A DNA stretch of 64,000 bases from Kamptonema formosum PCC 6407. Its GTDB lineage: Bacteria > Cyanobacteriota > Cyanobacteriia > Cyanobacteriales > Microcoleaceae. Below the pieces are notes generated by a model. That model did not search any database and was not told the origin of the DNA. It saw nothing but the letters and a program-made list of their open reading frames with translations. The first letter of the stretch is position 1, and each line of letters begins with the position of its first letter. The stretch spans positions 1,758,721-1,822,720 of the forward strand of contig NZ_KB235904.1 in the NCBI RefSeq assembly GCF_000332155.1, written 5' to 3'. Made by a program: the position numbers and the translations under genes. Shown in pieces: positions 26,384 through 33,987 of this stretch.

Positions 26384-27241
26384 TTAAAAAGTTTTTGCTA
26401 AAAATCCTAACCTTATCAGGTGAGAATATTTTGACTCTCCATTAAACCACAATCGATTTAGCTTACGAACTTCATAGTCAGGAAAAGATGTTCTACCATG
26501 CAATATTCTTGTATTGTCAGTTATAAGGATCTGATTAGCTTGAAGCTTAAATATAAATTGATTTTTCGGATTGTTAATATACTCCTTAATTAATTTAAAG
26601 GTCTCCTTAAGCTCTAGTTTAATTTGGATAAAAGCAGTCGAGTCTGATCTAAATTCCATTAAAATTCTTTGTTTCTCTCGCTTAAATATGGGTTTTGTTG
26701 CTGTTTGATCGTGTCTGACTATAGTGAAAGCATCAGTCATAAAGCATTTTTGTAATCCTTGAGGATCATTCTTAGATAAGTATTCATAGATGGATTCTGC
26801 TTGAATAATTTGGGATAATCCGCCTTCTTTTGAAGGAATTTCACACTGTAAAGCAACTATCTTAGGAGCATCTTGTTCAAAAGTTCCATCTGTATGAAGC
26901 AGATGCGCTTTATTAGTCGTAGCAATATAGTCTGGATAACCCTCTAAAGGCGTAATAATACTAATACCATCTTTATTTGATCTTTTATGCTGTTTTACGG
27001 TTCCAAAAAAATCAGATAAAAATAGTAAATTTTGTTTTATACATTGATGTTCACAAGGAGGGTTGTGTTCCAGAATTACAAAACCAAACTGATTAAATAT
27101 GTTAAAGAATCTTTGTTTGTCATGATAATTCATTTTCCATGTAGACAAAACTCTTAAAGTAACTCTATTTAAAAAGTCAATTGAATTCTGAAGCATATTA
27201 GCTTTACTAATTAAATGGCAAGGACTTATAAGCATAAACAA
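26384..27241 (-). CDS. TauD/TfdA-like Fe(II)/2-oxoglutarate dioxygenase
   Basis: The facial triad is visible as His116-Thr-Asp118 (HLLHTDGTFE) and distal His248 (RILHGRTSF), with Arg259 or Arg263 (VRKLNRLWFNG) as candidate 2-oxoglutarate ligand. The block IVALQCEIPSKEGGLSQ is typical of the clavaminate-synthase/TauD superfamily. These cytosolic enzymes hydroxylate or desaturate small molecules using O2 and 2-oxoglutarate. The gene is transcribed divergently from the thymidylate-synthase-like gene with a gap of about 100 bases, so both may share a control region. Alternative starts are at 27235 and 27196 (MLQNSIDFLN). The gene is AT-rich. The substrate is unknown. Confidence 0.82.
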   Translation of the reverse strand: MFMLISPCHLISKANMLQNSIDFLNRVTLRVLSTWKMNYHDKQRFFNIFNQFGFVILEHNPPCEHQCIKQNLLFLSDFFGTVKQHKRSNKDGISIITPLEGYPDYIATTNKAHLLHTDGTFEQDAPKIVALQCEIPSKEGGLSQIIQAESIYEYLSKNDPQGLQKCFMTDAFTIVRHDQTATKPIFKREKQRILMEFRSDSTAFIQIKLELKETFKLIKEYINNPKNQFIFKLQANQILITDNTRILHGRTSFPDYEVRKLNRLWFNGESKYSHLIRLGFLAKTF

Positions 27242-27345
27242 TAACTGCTGGTTTTTGATATATCCCTATTGACAGCTATATATTTACAGCTATATATTTA
27301 ATGTGTTTACTATATCATAGTAAATCTCCAACTACTCTGGAAAAT

Positions 27346-28410
27346 ATGGAAGATAACATAGATGATATACACATTCCTCATGTCATCGCTGGTTCTGCCA
27401 ATCAATTAATTCGGAACTTGATTTTTAGCGTTGATAAATATGGGGAAGATTTTACAGAACCCGAAAATTCTCCAAGTTCAGGGAGAATTAATAGGGAATT
27501 TTTAAATATACAAAGTATTTTAACAAACCCTCGCGATCGTTTATTTAATTCACAGATAAAACCAGAGATATTCAATCCTAGTTTGGCAGTAGCTAAATTC
27601 TTTTATCTCCTGTCAGGATCTAATCAGATAGAAGATATTGCCTTTTATTCAAACGGTGCTAGAAGATACACAGATGATGGTATAATTATGCCAGGAGCGC
27701 ATGGTTCTAGGATATTCTACCCTGTAGTTGGTATTGATCAATTTGAAGCATCTGCTCATCTAATTAGAGAAAAAAAAAGTTCAAAGCGAGTGACACTTGC
27801 TATTTATCAACCCAATGACTGTGGTAGAAAGTCGCAGGATATTCCCTGTATTGTCAGTATCATATTTTCTCCTCGTAACGGTAAACTTCATACAACAGCT
27901 TATATGAGAGCTAACGATGTTTATCGGATACTTTGCTATGACTTATTTGAACTCACGATGTTAGCAGAATTCATGGCTGCTTACACTGATATTGAGCTAG
28001 GTTACTACTATCATATTGTTACTTCTATGCACCTGCGTGGATCGGATGATATTTCAGAAGCACCCAAATTGGTCACTGAGGATGTTTTCAGCAAATCCAT
28101 GCCTTCTATGCCAAAAATTACGGCAGGTTGTCGTTTATCGTTAGTTCAACAAGAAGCTGGCATTAGAAAAAAAGTAGGTTTCTTCAGCATTAGTCAGATA
28201 TACAATATGATTGATAAAATAACACAAAATAATCATCCTTATTGGTCTGATCTTCTTATTACCCTTGCCATACAAGGCTTTTTCATGACTCATTCTGTAG
28301 AAGAAGTACAAGAACTCTTAAATAGCCTTGTACTTCCCTCTATATTTTTGGTAAGTAATCAGCATAATGAGTATATGCAAAAAAGATTTGAGATTGCCAA
28401 TAAATCTTGA
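27346..28410 (+). CDS. Thymidylate-synthase-fold protein, possible cytidylate hydroxymethylase
   Basis: Several segments align by eye with thymidylate synthase: PSLAVAKFFYLLSG (NPxLAxxEhhWhLxG), PGAHGSRI, DQFEASAHLI, KRVTLAIYQPND, then DIPCIVSIIF with the nucleophile Cys168 (from this start), then GKLHTTAYMRANDVY (the RSxD box). Differences matter. The residue after Cys is Ile, not His. The Asn that reads uracil in TS falls on Asp (ILCYDLFELTM), as in dCMP hydroxymethylases. The DxHxY motif near the end of the fold is SMHLR. The protein is longer than TS at about 354 residues, with a C-terminal extension of about 110 residues. A start at 27301 would add 15 residues. Nucleotide C5 alkylation is the inferred chemistry. 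Confidence 0.65.
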   Translation: MEDNIDDIHIPHVIAGSANQLIRNLIFSVDKYGEDFTEPENSPSSGRINREFLNIQSILTNPRDRLFNSQIKPEIFNPSLAVAKFFYLLSGSNQIEDIAFYSNGARRYTDDGIIMPGAHGSRIFYPVVGIDQFEASAHLIREKKSSKRVTLAIYQPNDCGRKSQDIPCIVSIIFSPRNGKLHTTAYMRANDVYRILCYDLFELTMLAEFMAAYTDIELGYYYHIVTSMHLRGSDDISEAPKLVTEDVFSKSMPSMPKITAGCRLSLVQQEAGIRKKVGFFSISQIYNMIDKITQNNHPYWSDLLITLAIQGFFMTHSVEEVQELLNSLVLPSIFLVSNQHNEYMQKRFEIANKS

Positions 28411-28441
28411 GATATTGTATATTAACAGAGAGGATTTAAAC

Positions 28442-29098
28442 ATGAAAGTTTATCAAAAAAGCTTATGGAAAGAAACATATACATCTTTTGATGAGTTTCA
28501 GAAAATCATCAAAAATATATATAGTGACACCCAACTGGAAGTGTTAGTTTTGGGATGTTCTGATGGAAAATATGTTTTTCCATTTCTTAAAGAAGGCTAT
28601 CGAGTGACTGCGGTAGATAATGATTCTATAGCTCTTTATGGTGGAGAAGTAGAGTTCCAAGGGCAAAATATTAAGGTTGAAGGACTAATCAATAATTTGA
28701 AGTATGAGGGCTATGATAATTCACAATGTAAGATAGTACATCAAAATTACATGGATTTAAAAAATGACAATTTATATCATGTTGTTCTGACTAGCTGCTC
28801 TTGGCACTACAAAAAAAATTTCTGTTATTCTTTCGGAGAAATAATAGATAAAATGCAAAGTTTTGTTGAAAAAGATGGTTTATTTTTAGCTGATTATTTT
28901 ATGCCAATAAAAGAGAAGCATTTTTTGTATGAGCATTATTTAAAACCAGGTAAAATTTTAGATTTTTTTAAGGCATCTGAATGGAAAATTATACTAGATT
29001 TAGATGTGGGAATTATTGAAGAAGCTCCTCATGTATTTAAAGATGAATGGCATCAACATCATTATGGAGCTTTTGTTGCTAAAAAAAAGGAGAAATAA
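28442..29098 (+). CDS. Class I SAM-dependent methyltransferase
   Basis: The SAM-binding motif I is VLVLGCSDGKYVFPFL and motif II is VTAVDNDSIALYG. The motif IV strand is HVVLTSCSWHY, followed by FVEKDGLFLADYF. The 218-residue size fits a small-molecule methyltransferase. The start ATG at 28442 follows a good ribosome site (AGAGGATTTAAAC). The gene lies 31 bases after the thymidylate-synthase-like gene and 2 bases before the GUN4-like gene, so the three should form one operon. Tyrosine- and histidine-rich C-terminal residues (DEWHQHHYGAF) are unusual. The substrate is unknown. Confidence 0.78.
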   Translation: MKVYQKSLWKETYTSFDEFQKIIKNIYSDTQLEVLVLGCSDGKYVFPFLKEGYRVTAVDNDSIALYGGEVEFQGQNIKVEGLINNLKYEGYDNSQCKIVHQNYMDLKNDNLYHVVLTSCSWHYKKNFCYSFGEIIDKMQSFVEKDGLFLADYFMPIKEKHFLYEHYLKPGKILDFFKASEWKIILDLDVGIIEEAPHVFKDEWHQHHYGAFVAKKKEK

Positions 29099-29100
29099 AA

Positions 29101-29571
29101 ATGGATTATTTACACACTCAATTAGTCTTATCCTCTGATGTAGGAGCAAACTATCAACCTTTGCAAGAGCTTTTAAATGCTAAAAAATTTAAGGAGGCAG
29201 ATCAAGAAACATCAAGAATTATATGCTCAATCAGCAATCGAGATGAGAAAGGCTGGCTCAAAAATGAGGATATCCTCAACTTTCCATGTACTGACTTACG
29301 AACCATTTGTAAAGTTTGGGAGAAATATAGCGAGGGAAAATTTGGTTTTAGTATTCAGAAACATATTTATGATAGCATAGGTAAAGATTGGGATATATTT
29401 GGAGAGCACGTTGGTTGGAAAGTGAATAATTCTTGGTTAAAATACTCGGATCTTACCTTTGATATAAATGCGCCGGAAGGACATCTTCCCTGTTGTCCAG
29501 GATGGATACGTTTGGGACGAGCGGTTAATCTTCGAGTTCTCTTTCGGGAGCGGAATGATTACCTGTTATAG
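29101..29571 (+). CDS. GUN4-domain protein
   Basis: The GUN4 fold is recognisable by NYQPLQELLNAKKFKEADQETSRII (core KEADQET), GWLKNEDILNFPCTDLRTI, VWEKYSEGKFGFSIQKHIY and WLKYSDLTFDINAPEGHLP. GUN4 proteins bind porphyrins and activate Mg-chelatase; many cyanobacteria also carry extra GUN4 domains of unknown role. This stand-alone copy has only about ten residues before the core and an unusual basic C-terminus (GWIRLGRAVNLRVLFRERN). A strong ribosome site (AAGGAGAAAT) precedes the ATG, which lies 2 bases after the methyltransferase stop. The link to that operon is intriguing but unexplained. Confidence 0.8.
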   Translation: MDYLHTQLVLSSDVGANYQPLQELLNAKKFKEADQETSRIICSISNRDEKGWLKNEDILNFPCTDLRTICKVWEKYSEGKFGFSIQKHIYDSIGKDWDIFGEHVGWKVNNSWLKYSDLTFDINAPEGHLPCCPGWIRLGRAVNLRVLFRERNDYLL

Positions 29572-29619
29572 GTTTTTCACTTGCTTCAATAGTTCGGACA
29601 GTTTTCAAATAGGGACGCG

Positions 29620-29757
29620 ATGGCTTCTTATAAACGTCTGGAACTCAATCTGTATATGCTTTCAAACTTTATTTACAAGTTAGATTTAGATCCAAATTTG
29701 GTTTTAAGTCCCGCTAACTTTCCTTCAGTCCTTTCATATCGTACTCTGGCTGCTTAA
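29620..29757 (+). CDS. Possible small protein, 45 aa
   Basis: The frame MASYKRLELNLYMLSNFIYKL ... LSYRTLAA (two stretches) runs 45 codons from an ATG preceded by AGGGACGC and ends with TAA. It has no hydrophobic helix and no known motif. It sits between the GUN4 gene and the STAND-like gene, where about 230 bases would otherwise be empty. It may be a real small gene or the remnant of one. Confidence 0.3.
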   Translation: MASYKRLELNLYMLSNFIYKLDLDPNLVLSPANFPSVLSYRTLAA

Positions 29758-29815
29758 AAACTGTCCAAAGTGTTTTTGCTTAATATCTTTTTTAAAAGTA
29801 TTTTTGTTAAAAAAC

Positions 29816-32053
29816 ATGGATCTGATTAGTCTGATTAGTGTATGTGTTCCCGTAATTGTGACCGTAGCAATTCCCTCCATCGGGCATTTTTACAGTCGAA
29901 AGACAAAGCTGGCAACCCATTATTTACTCATCTGGCAAAAAGCCTCTAGCCTGAAACAGAATGAAGCGCTGAGGAAAAAATTACTTGACTCTCTGCGACC
30001 ATTTCCCCATTTCTATCTGAGGAAACGGGAAGTAGCAGAAATTGAGGAGTCGATTAACCAAGAGGAAAGTATTGTGATTGTTGGAAAGCCTCTCAGTGGA
30101 AAGACTCGAATGGTCTATGAGTCAATTCGTGATAAGCCTTGGGATGTCCTACTGCCTAAATTGGTTGATATCAATCCAGAAACCTTTATCTTGCCTAAAC
30201 GCTTCACCCTCAAACCTTGGCGACAGAAAATTGTTATCCTCGACGATCTTCAACGGTGGATAGAGGTGCAAAATTTTGACATCCTCCTGCGGGATCTGAC
30301 GGAAAAATCCTTGATAGTTGTTGCAACCTGCCGTTCTAGTCAGGAAGAACTTAAAGTCAAAAACTATTTCACTGCTAAGAACCTCGATTATGGAACTTTC
30401 TTCCCTAAAAGGATATCATTAAAAGACATAGAACGCGAAGATGCTGAAGATATTGCCAAAAAAGAAAACAAAGACTGGGACAAGGATGTTGTTAGGTTTA
30501 ACGGTACAGTCGGTTCTATATTTATGAAATTAGGTGTGATGAAAGGTCGTTTTGAGAGTTGTAACATAGAGTTGAAAACTATTCTGCGCGTTCTGCGTCA
30601 ACTTTATCGCTGCGGTATTTACGAAGAGAATCAATTTTTCCCGACGAAGTGGATTAAGCAATTGTCAGAAGTGAAGAACTTGTCGAGTTCAGACTATCAG
30701 TGGATAGAGTGGTTTAAGCAACTCTCAGATGCTGAGTTCCTAACTCTAAGACCAAGAGGTGAAGGTGTTGAGGCAGAAGAAGTCTATTTAGAAGATGAAA
30801 CTATTATTCAGCCTGAATTGTCCAGAAATCGATTAGAAGAGATGGATGAAACGCTTGAACCTTTTGGAGAAGAGTCAGATGCACTGATTAGGCTAGGCGA
30901 TCGTGCATACGATTTGGGTAAGATCGACAGCGATAAAGTTCATTACCAACACCTCGCCATCAAAGCCTACAAAAAGGCATTAATCATCTACACACCCAGT
31001 CGCTTCCCAAGGGACTATGCCATGACACAACACAATCTGGGGAATGCCTACCAAGCTCTCGCAGATGTAGAGGACAAGAGAGATAACTGTAAAAAAGCGA
31101 TTAAAGCCTATGAACAAGCCTTGAACATCAGAACACGCAAAGAAGTTCCAATGGACTATGCCAAAACCATGAACAACTTGGGGACTGCCTACCGAAATCT
31201 TGCTGAAGTCGAGAACAAGAGAGCTAACTGTGAAGAGGCAATTAAAGCCTACAGAGAAGCCCTCAAAATCAGAACCCGCAAAGAAGTTCCAATGGACTAT
31301 GCCATGACCATGACCAACCTAGGGGCTGCCTACCGAACCCTCGCTGAAGTGGAGAACAAGAGAAAAAACTGTAAAAAGGCGATCGCTGCCTGCGAAGAGG
31401 CTCTCGAAATCAGAACCCGCAAAGAAGTCCCAAATGACTTTGCTAAAACCCACAATAACTTGGGAGCTGCCTACCGAACCCTTGCAGAGATAGAGAACAA
31501 AGGAAAGAACTGTAAAGAGGCGATTAAATCCTACCTACAAGCTCTCAAAATCAGAACATTTGATAAATTTCCCATATACTATGCTAATACCCAGAATAAT
31601 CTAGGGGTTGCCTACCGAACCCTCGCAGAAGTGGAGGACAAAAGATGTAACTGTGAACGGGCGATTAAAGCCTACAAAAAAGCCTTCCGCGTCAGAAAAT
31701 TTCCTGAGCTCGCGATGGACTATGCCCAGACCCAGAATAACTTGGGAGATGCCTACCGAACCCTTGCAGAAGTCGAGAACAACAAAGGTAACTGCGAACG
31801 GGCGATTGAAGCCTACTTAGAAGCCCTCAAAATCAGAACCATCGAAACAGTCCCGATGGACTATGCTCAGACCCAGAACAACTTGGGAGATGCCTACCGA
31901 ACCTTTGCAGAAGTGGAGGACAAAAGAGGTAACTGTGAACGGGCGATTGAAGCCTACAGGAAAGCGTTGGAGGTTTTTGCCGTAGAGAAGATCCTAGAAT
32001 CTTCTCAAACAGTGAACAATAAGATCCTAGAAATTAACTCCTTTTTGAGTTAA
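29816..32053 (+). CDS. STAND-like P-loop ATPase with TPR array
   Basis: The N-terminus has one membrane segment (ISLISVCVPVIVTVAIPSI). A P-loop NTPase follows, with Walker A GKPLSGKT at 90-97 and Walker B KIVILDDLQRW at 138-148, then RSSQEEL as a sensor-like strand. From about residue 380 to the end the protein consists of tetratricopeptide repeats of 47 residues, each ending in NNLGxAYRTLAEVE. Architecture of NTPase switch plus repeat sensor is that of STAND proteins, many of which act in stress or anti-phage responses. No effector domain is visible; the membrane segment might play that part. The TTG at 29804 is a weaker start than the ATG at 29816. Confidence 0.75.
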   Translation: MDLISLISVCVPVIVTVAIPSIGHFYSRKTKLATHYLLIWQKASSLKQNEALRKKLLDSLRPFPHFYLRKREVAEIEESINQEESIVIVGKPLSGKTRMVYESIRDKPWDVLLPKLVDINPETFILPKRFTLKPWRQKIVILDDLQRWIEVQNFDILLRDLTEKSLIVVATCRSSQEELKVKNYFTAKNLDYGTFFPKRISLKDIEREDAEDIAKKENKDWDKDVVRFNGTVGSIFMKLGVMKGRFESCNIELKTILRVLRQLYRCGIYEENQFFPTKWIKQLSEVKNLSSSDYQWIEWFKQLSDAEFLTLRPRGEGVEAEEVYLEDETIIQPELSRNRLEEMDETLEPFGEESDALIRLGDRAYDLGKIDSDKVHYQHLAIKAYKKALIIYTPSRFPRDYAMTQHNLGNAYQALADVEDKRDNCKKAIKAYEQALNIRTRKEVPMDYAKTMNNLGTAYRNLAEVENKRANCEEAIKAYREALKIRTRKEVPMDYAMTMTNLGAAYRTLAEVENKRKNCKKAIAACEEALEIRTRKEVPNDFAKTHNNLGAAYRTLAEIENKGKNCKEAIKSYLQALKIRTFDKFPIYYANTQNNLGVAYRTLAEVEDKRCNCERAIKAYKKAFRVRKFPELAMDYAQTQNNLGDAYRTLAEVENNKGNCERAIEAYLEALKIRTIETVPMDYAQTQNNLGDAYRTFAEVEDKRGNCERAIEAYRKALEVFAVEKILESSQTVNNKILEINSFLS
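30956..31970 (+). repeat. Tandem 141-bp repeats encoding TPR units
   Basis: The codon pair GCG/GCA-ATT that opens each unit (Ala-Ile) recurs at 31097, 31238, 31379, 31520, 31661, 31802 and 31943, an exact period of 141 bases. One more diverged unit precedes them. Adjacent units are highly similar at DNA level, for instance in CGAACCCT(C/T)GCAGAAGT. Confidence 0.9.
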
Positions 32054-32128
32054 TAACAAATTGAAGCTGCTAAAACGTTATGGATTTGGCTTTAGGAATT
32101 TTAATAATTTTGAAATATTTTAATAATT

Positions 32129-32563
32129 TTGAAATTCGGATTTTGCTATTTTGGCATTGTGTATCAATGTTTTAGTAAAATGCTTAAAGTGTCTGAACAT
32201 ACAATTGATATAGTGTTGAGAGTAATCTCTAATGAATCTGTGAACTTACCCATTGGTTGGATAGCACCCAGAGGCATTCAAAAAGCTGTTGAAGTATTTG
32301 TCGGCTATCTCCTGTTGGATGCGTGGATTGGCAACGGCGATCGCCACCATACTATTGATGTATTTAACCGGGCTGCACGCTACTATCCTGAAGCAGCCTC
32401 TATATGGTTAAACCGGCTTGAAAGTATCTCACAAGCAAATATACTCAATATTTTTAATCGAATTCCTAACACTCGCATCTCGCCTATTGCCGCCAATTTT
32501 GCCCAAAGAATTATTGAATTCAACCAACACAGATTGCTTAAGTTGAGGGAAACGCTACCATGA
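32129..32563 (+). pseudogene. HipA-like kinase remnant with internal deletion
   Basis: The frame starts in the middle of a HipA-type kinase (VSEHTIDIVLRVIS), reaches the catalytic loop (YLLLDAWIGNGDRHH) and then jumps straight to the C-terminal helices (VFNRAARYYPEAASIW ... FAQRIIEFNQHRLLKL). The normal stretch after the NxDRHHxN loop, including the metal-binding Asp, is missing, as is the N-lobe. An intact homologue would be more than 300 residues; this is 144. It should be catalytically dead. The stop overlaps the ATG of the HIRAN gene (ATGA), the arrangement expected of a former toxin/partner operon. Confidence 0.7.
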
Positions 32564-33318
32564 ACAAATTGAAAATTCTATTTTTAGCTTGGCAAGACCC
32601 ACATAGTCGATCCTGGTTCCCCATTGGTAAGCTCACATTCGACGGAACCAACTACCAATTTACCTACACCCAAGGCGCTGAAGAAGCTCAAAAAAAGTGC
32701 AATTTTCAGCCATTGCTCTCATTCCCCGAAGTAGAAAAAGTCTATACATCAACCTACTTGTTTCCCGTATTTGCTAATCGGTTAATGCCGAAAAATCGAC
32801 CCGACTACTTAAGTTTTATTCAATGGCTTAATCTTTCCCCTCATGAACAGGATTCAATTAGTATCCTAGCCCGGACTGGGGGGCATAGAGAAACAGATAC
32901 ACTCTCCGTTTTCCCCTGTCCAGAACCAGATTCAGAAGGCAAATATAGACTACACTTTTTTTTACATGGACTAAGGTATTTACCACAATGTACAATTGAG
33001 AGAATTAACCGATTACAAGTAGGTGAAGAGTTGTGGTTAGCTCACGAATTTCACAACAAGCACGATCCTCAAGCATTAACTTTAAATACAGAAGATCACT
33101 ACATTGTCGGGTATTGTCCGCGATATTTGAACAGTGAAATTTTGGCACTATTAAGTAATTCAAGTTTAGAAAAGTCGCGTGTAGAAATAGTTAATCAACC
33201 ACCAACACCGCTTCAGTTTCGCCTACTGTGTAACATAACTGCTCAATGCTCTAATGAATTTATTCCTTTTTCAAGTCGTGAATATCAGTCTCCAATCGCT
33301 TTAACTTTCAATAGTTAA
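32560..33318 (+). CDS. HIRAN-domain protein, partner of the HipA-like remnant
   Basis: The C-terminal half is a HIRAN domain (FLHGLRYLPQCTIERINRL ... GEELWLAHEFHNKHDPQALTL ... VGYCPRYL; key block HNKHDPQAL), a nucleic-acid-end-binding fold also found in SWI/SNF helicases. The N-terminal half (LAWQDPHSRSWFPIGKLTFDG ... YLSFIQWLNL) recurs in cyanobacterial HIRAN proteins coded next to HipA-like kinases. The pair may be a toxin-antitoxin-like module; here only this part is intact. It overlaps the preceding frame by 4 bases and the convergent response-regulator gene by about 18 bases at its 3' end. Confidence 0.78.
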   Translation: MNKLKILFLAWQDPHSRSWFPIGKLTFDGTNYQFTYTQGAEEAQKKCNFQPLLSFPEVEKVYTSTYLFPVFANRLMPKNRPDYLSFIQWLNLSPHEQDSISILARTGGHRETDTLSVFPCPEPDSEGKYRLHFFLHGLRYLPQCTIERINRLQVGEELWLAHEFHNKHDPQALTLNTEDHYIVGYCPRYLNSEILALLSNSSLEKSRVEIVNQPPTPLQFRLLCNITAQCSNEFIPFSSREYQSPIALTFNS

Positions 33319-33987
33319 CAATTCTTCCGCCACTAATCCTTTCTGAATAGCAACAACGGCCGCCTGAGTGCGATCGCGCACTTCTAACTTTTGCAAAATC
33401 GCATGGACGTGAACCCGCACCGTCCCCGAAGCAATGTACAATATTTGAGCTATTTCTTGATTGCTTTTACCCGCCGCTACCAGTGCCAAAATTTCTTGTT
33501 CTCGCTTAGTTAGCGGATTTTCTAATTCAGATTTCGGCACAAATTTTGACTCATTATTAGTAATTGCTGACCTAATTTCCGTAGTTGCGGCCTTATCCCA
33601 CCAAGAAGCACCCGCCGCCACTGAACGAATTGCCAAAACTAAAGTTTCTGCGGCAATTCCCTTTAGGCAATATCCCTGAACACCCGCTGCAATTAACCGC
33701 TCAATTAAGGGTTTTTGGGAATGAGAAGTTAACACCAGTACGGGAATTTCTGGATGGTGTTGCTTAATTTGCTTGCAAGCTTCAATCCCTCCAATTCCCG
33801 GCAATCCGATATCAAGAACAACGACATCTGGCAAATGTTCCTGAGTTAATTCTACAGCCGTTTCGCCATCTTCCGCCTCAGCAATCACTTGCAAGCATTG
33901 TTCTTGTTGCAGCCTCGTCTGGAGTCCCAGGCGAAATAATTCATCGTCCTCAACCAGTAGAATTCGTAGAGTGTGAGCAGGTTTCAT
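33301..33987 (-). CDS. NarL/FixJ-type response regulator
   Basis: A receiver domain (RILLVEDDELFRLGLQ, phosphoacceptor Asp59 in VVVLDIGLPG, Lys in GYCLKGIAAE) is joined to a LuxR-type helix-turn-helix (LTKREQEILALVAAGKSNQEIAQIL ... GTVRVHVHAIL). The partner is the histidine kinase immediately upstream, whose 3' end overlaps this start by 38 bases. I chose the ATG at 33987 (MKPAHTLRIL); an upstream start at 34026 would add 13 residues. It is probably a DNA-binding transcription factor. Divergence from the kdp operon suggests, but does not prove, control of potassium uptake. Confidence 0.9.
   Translation of the reverse strand: MKPAHTLRILLVEDDELFRLGLQTRLQQEQCLQVIAEAEDGETAVELTQEHLPDVVVLDIGLPGIGGIEACKQIKQHHPEIPVLVLTSHSQKPLIERLIAAGVQGYCLKGIAAETLVLAIRSVAAGASWWDKAATTEIRSAITNNESKFVPKSELENPLTKREQEILALVAAGKSNQEIAQILYIASGTVRVHVHAILQKLEVRDRTQAAVVAIQKGLVAEELLTIES

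Noticed and set aside
29468..29683. Alternative frame over the end of the GUN4 gene, suggesting a frameshift
   Set aside because: The alternative frame does not resemble the GUN4 C-terminus better than the annotated one; no firm evidence of a shift.
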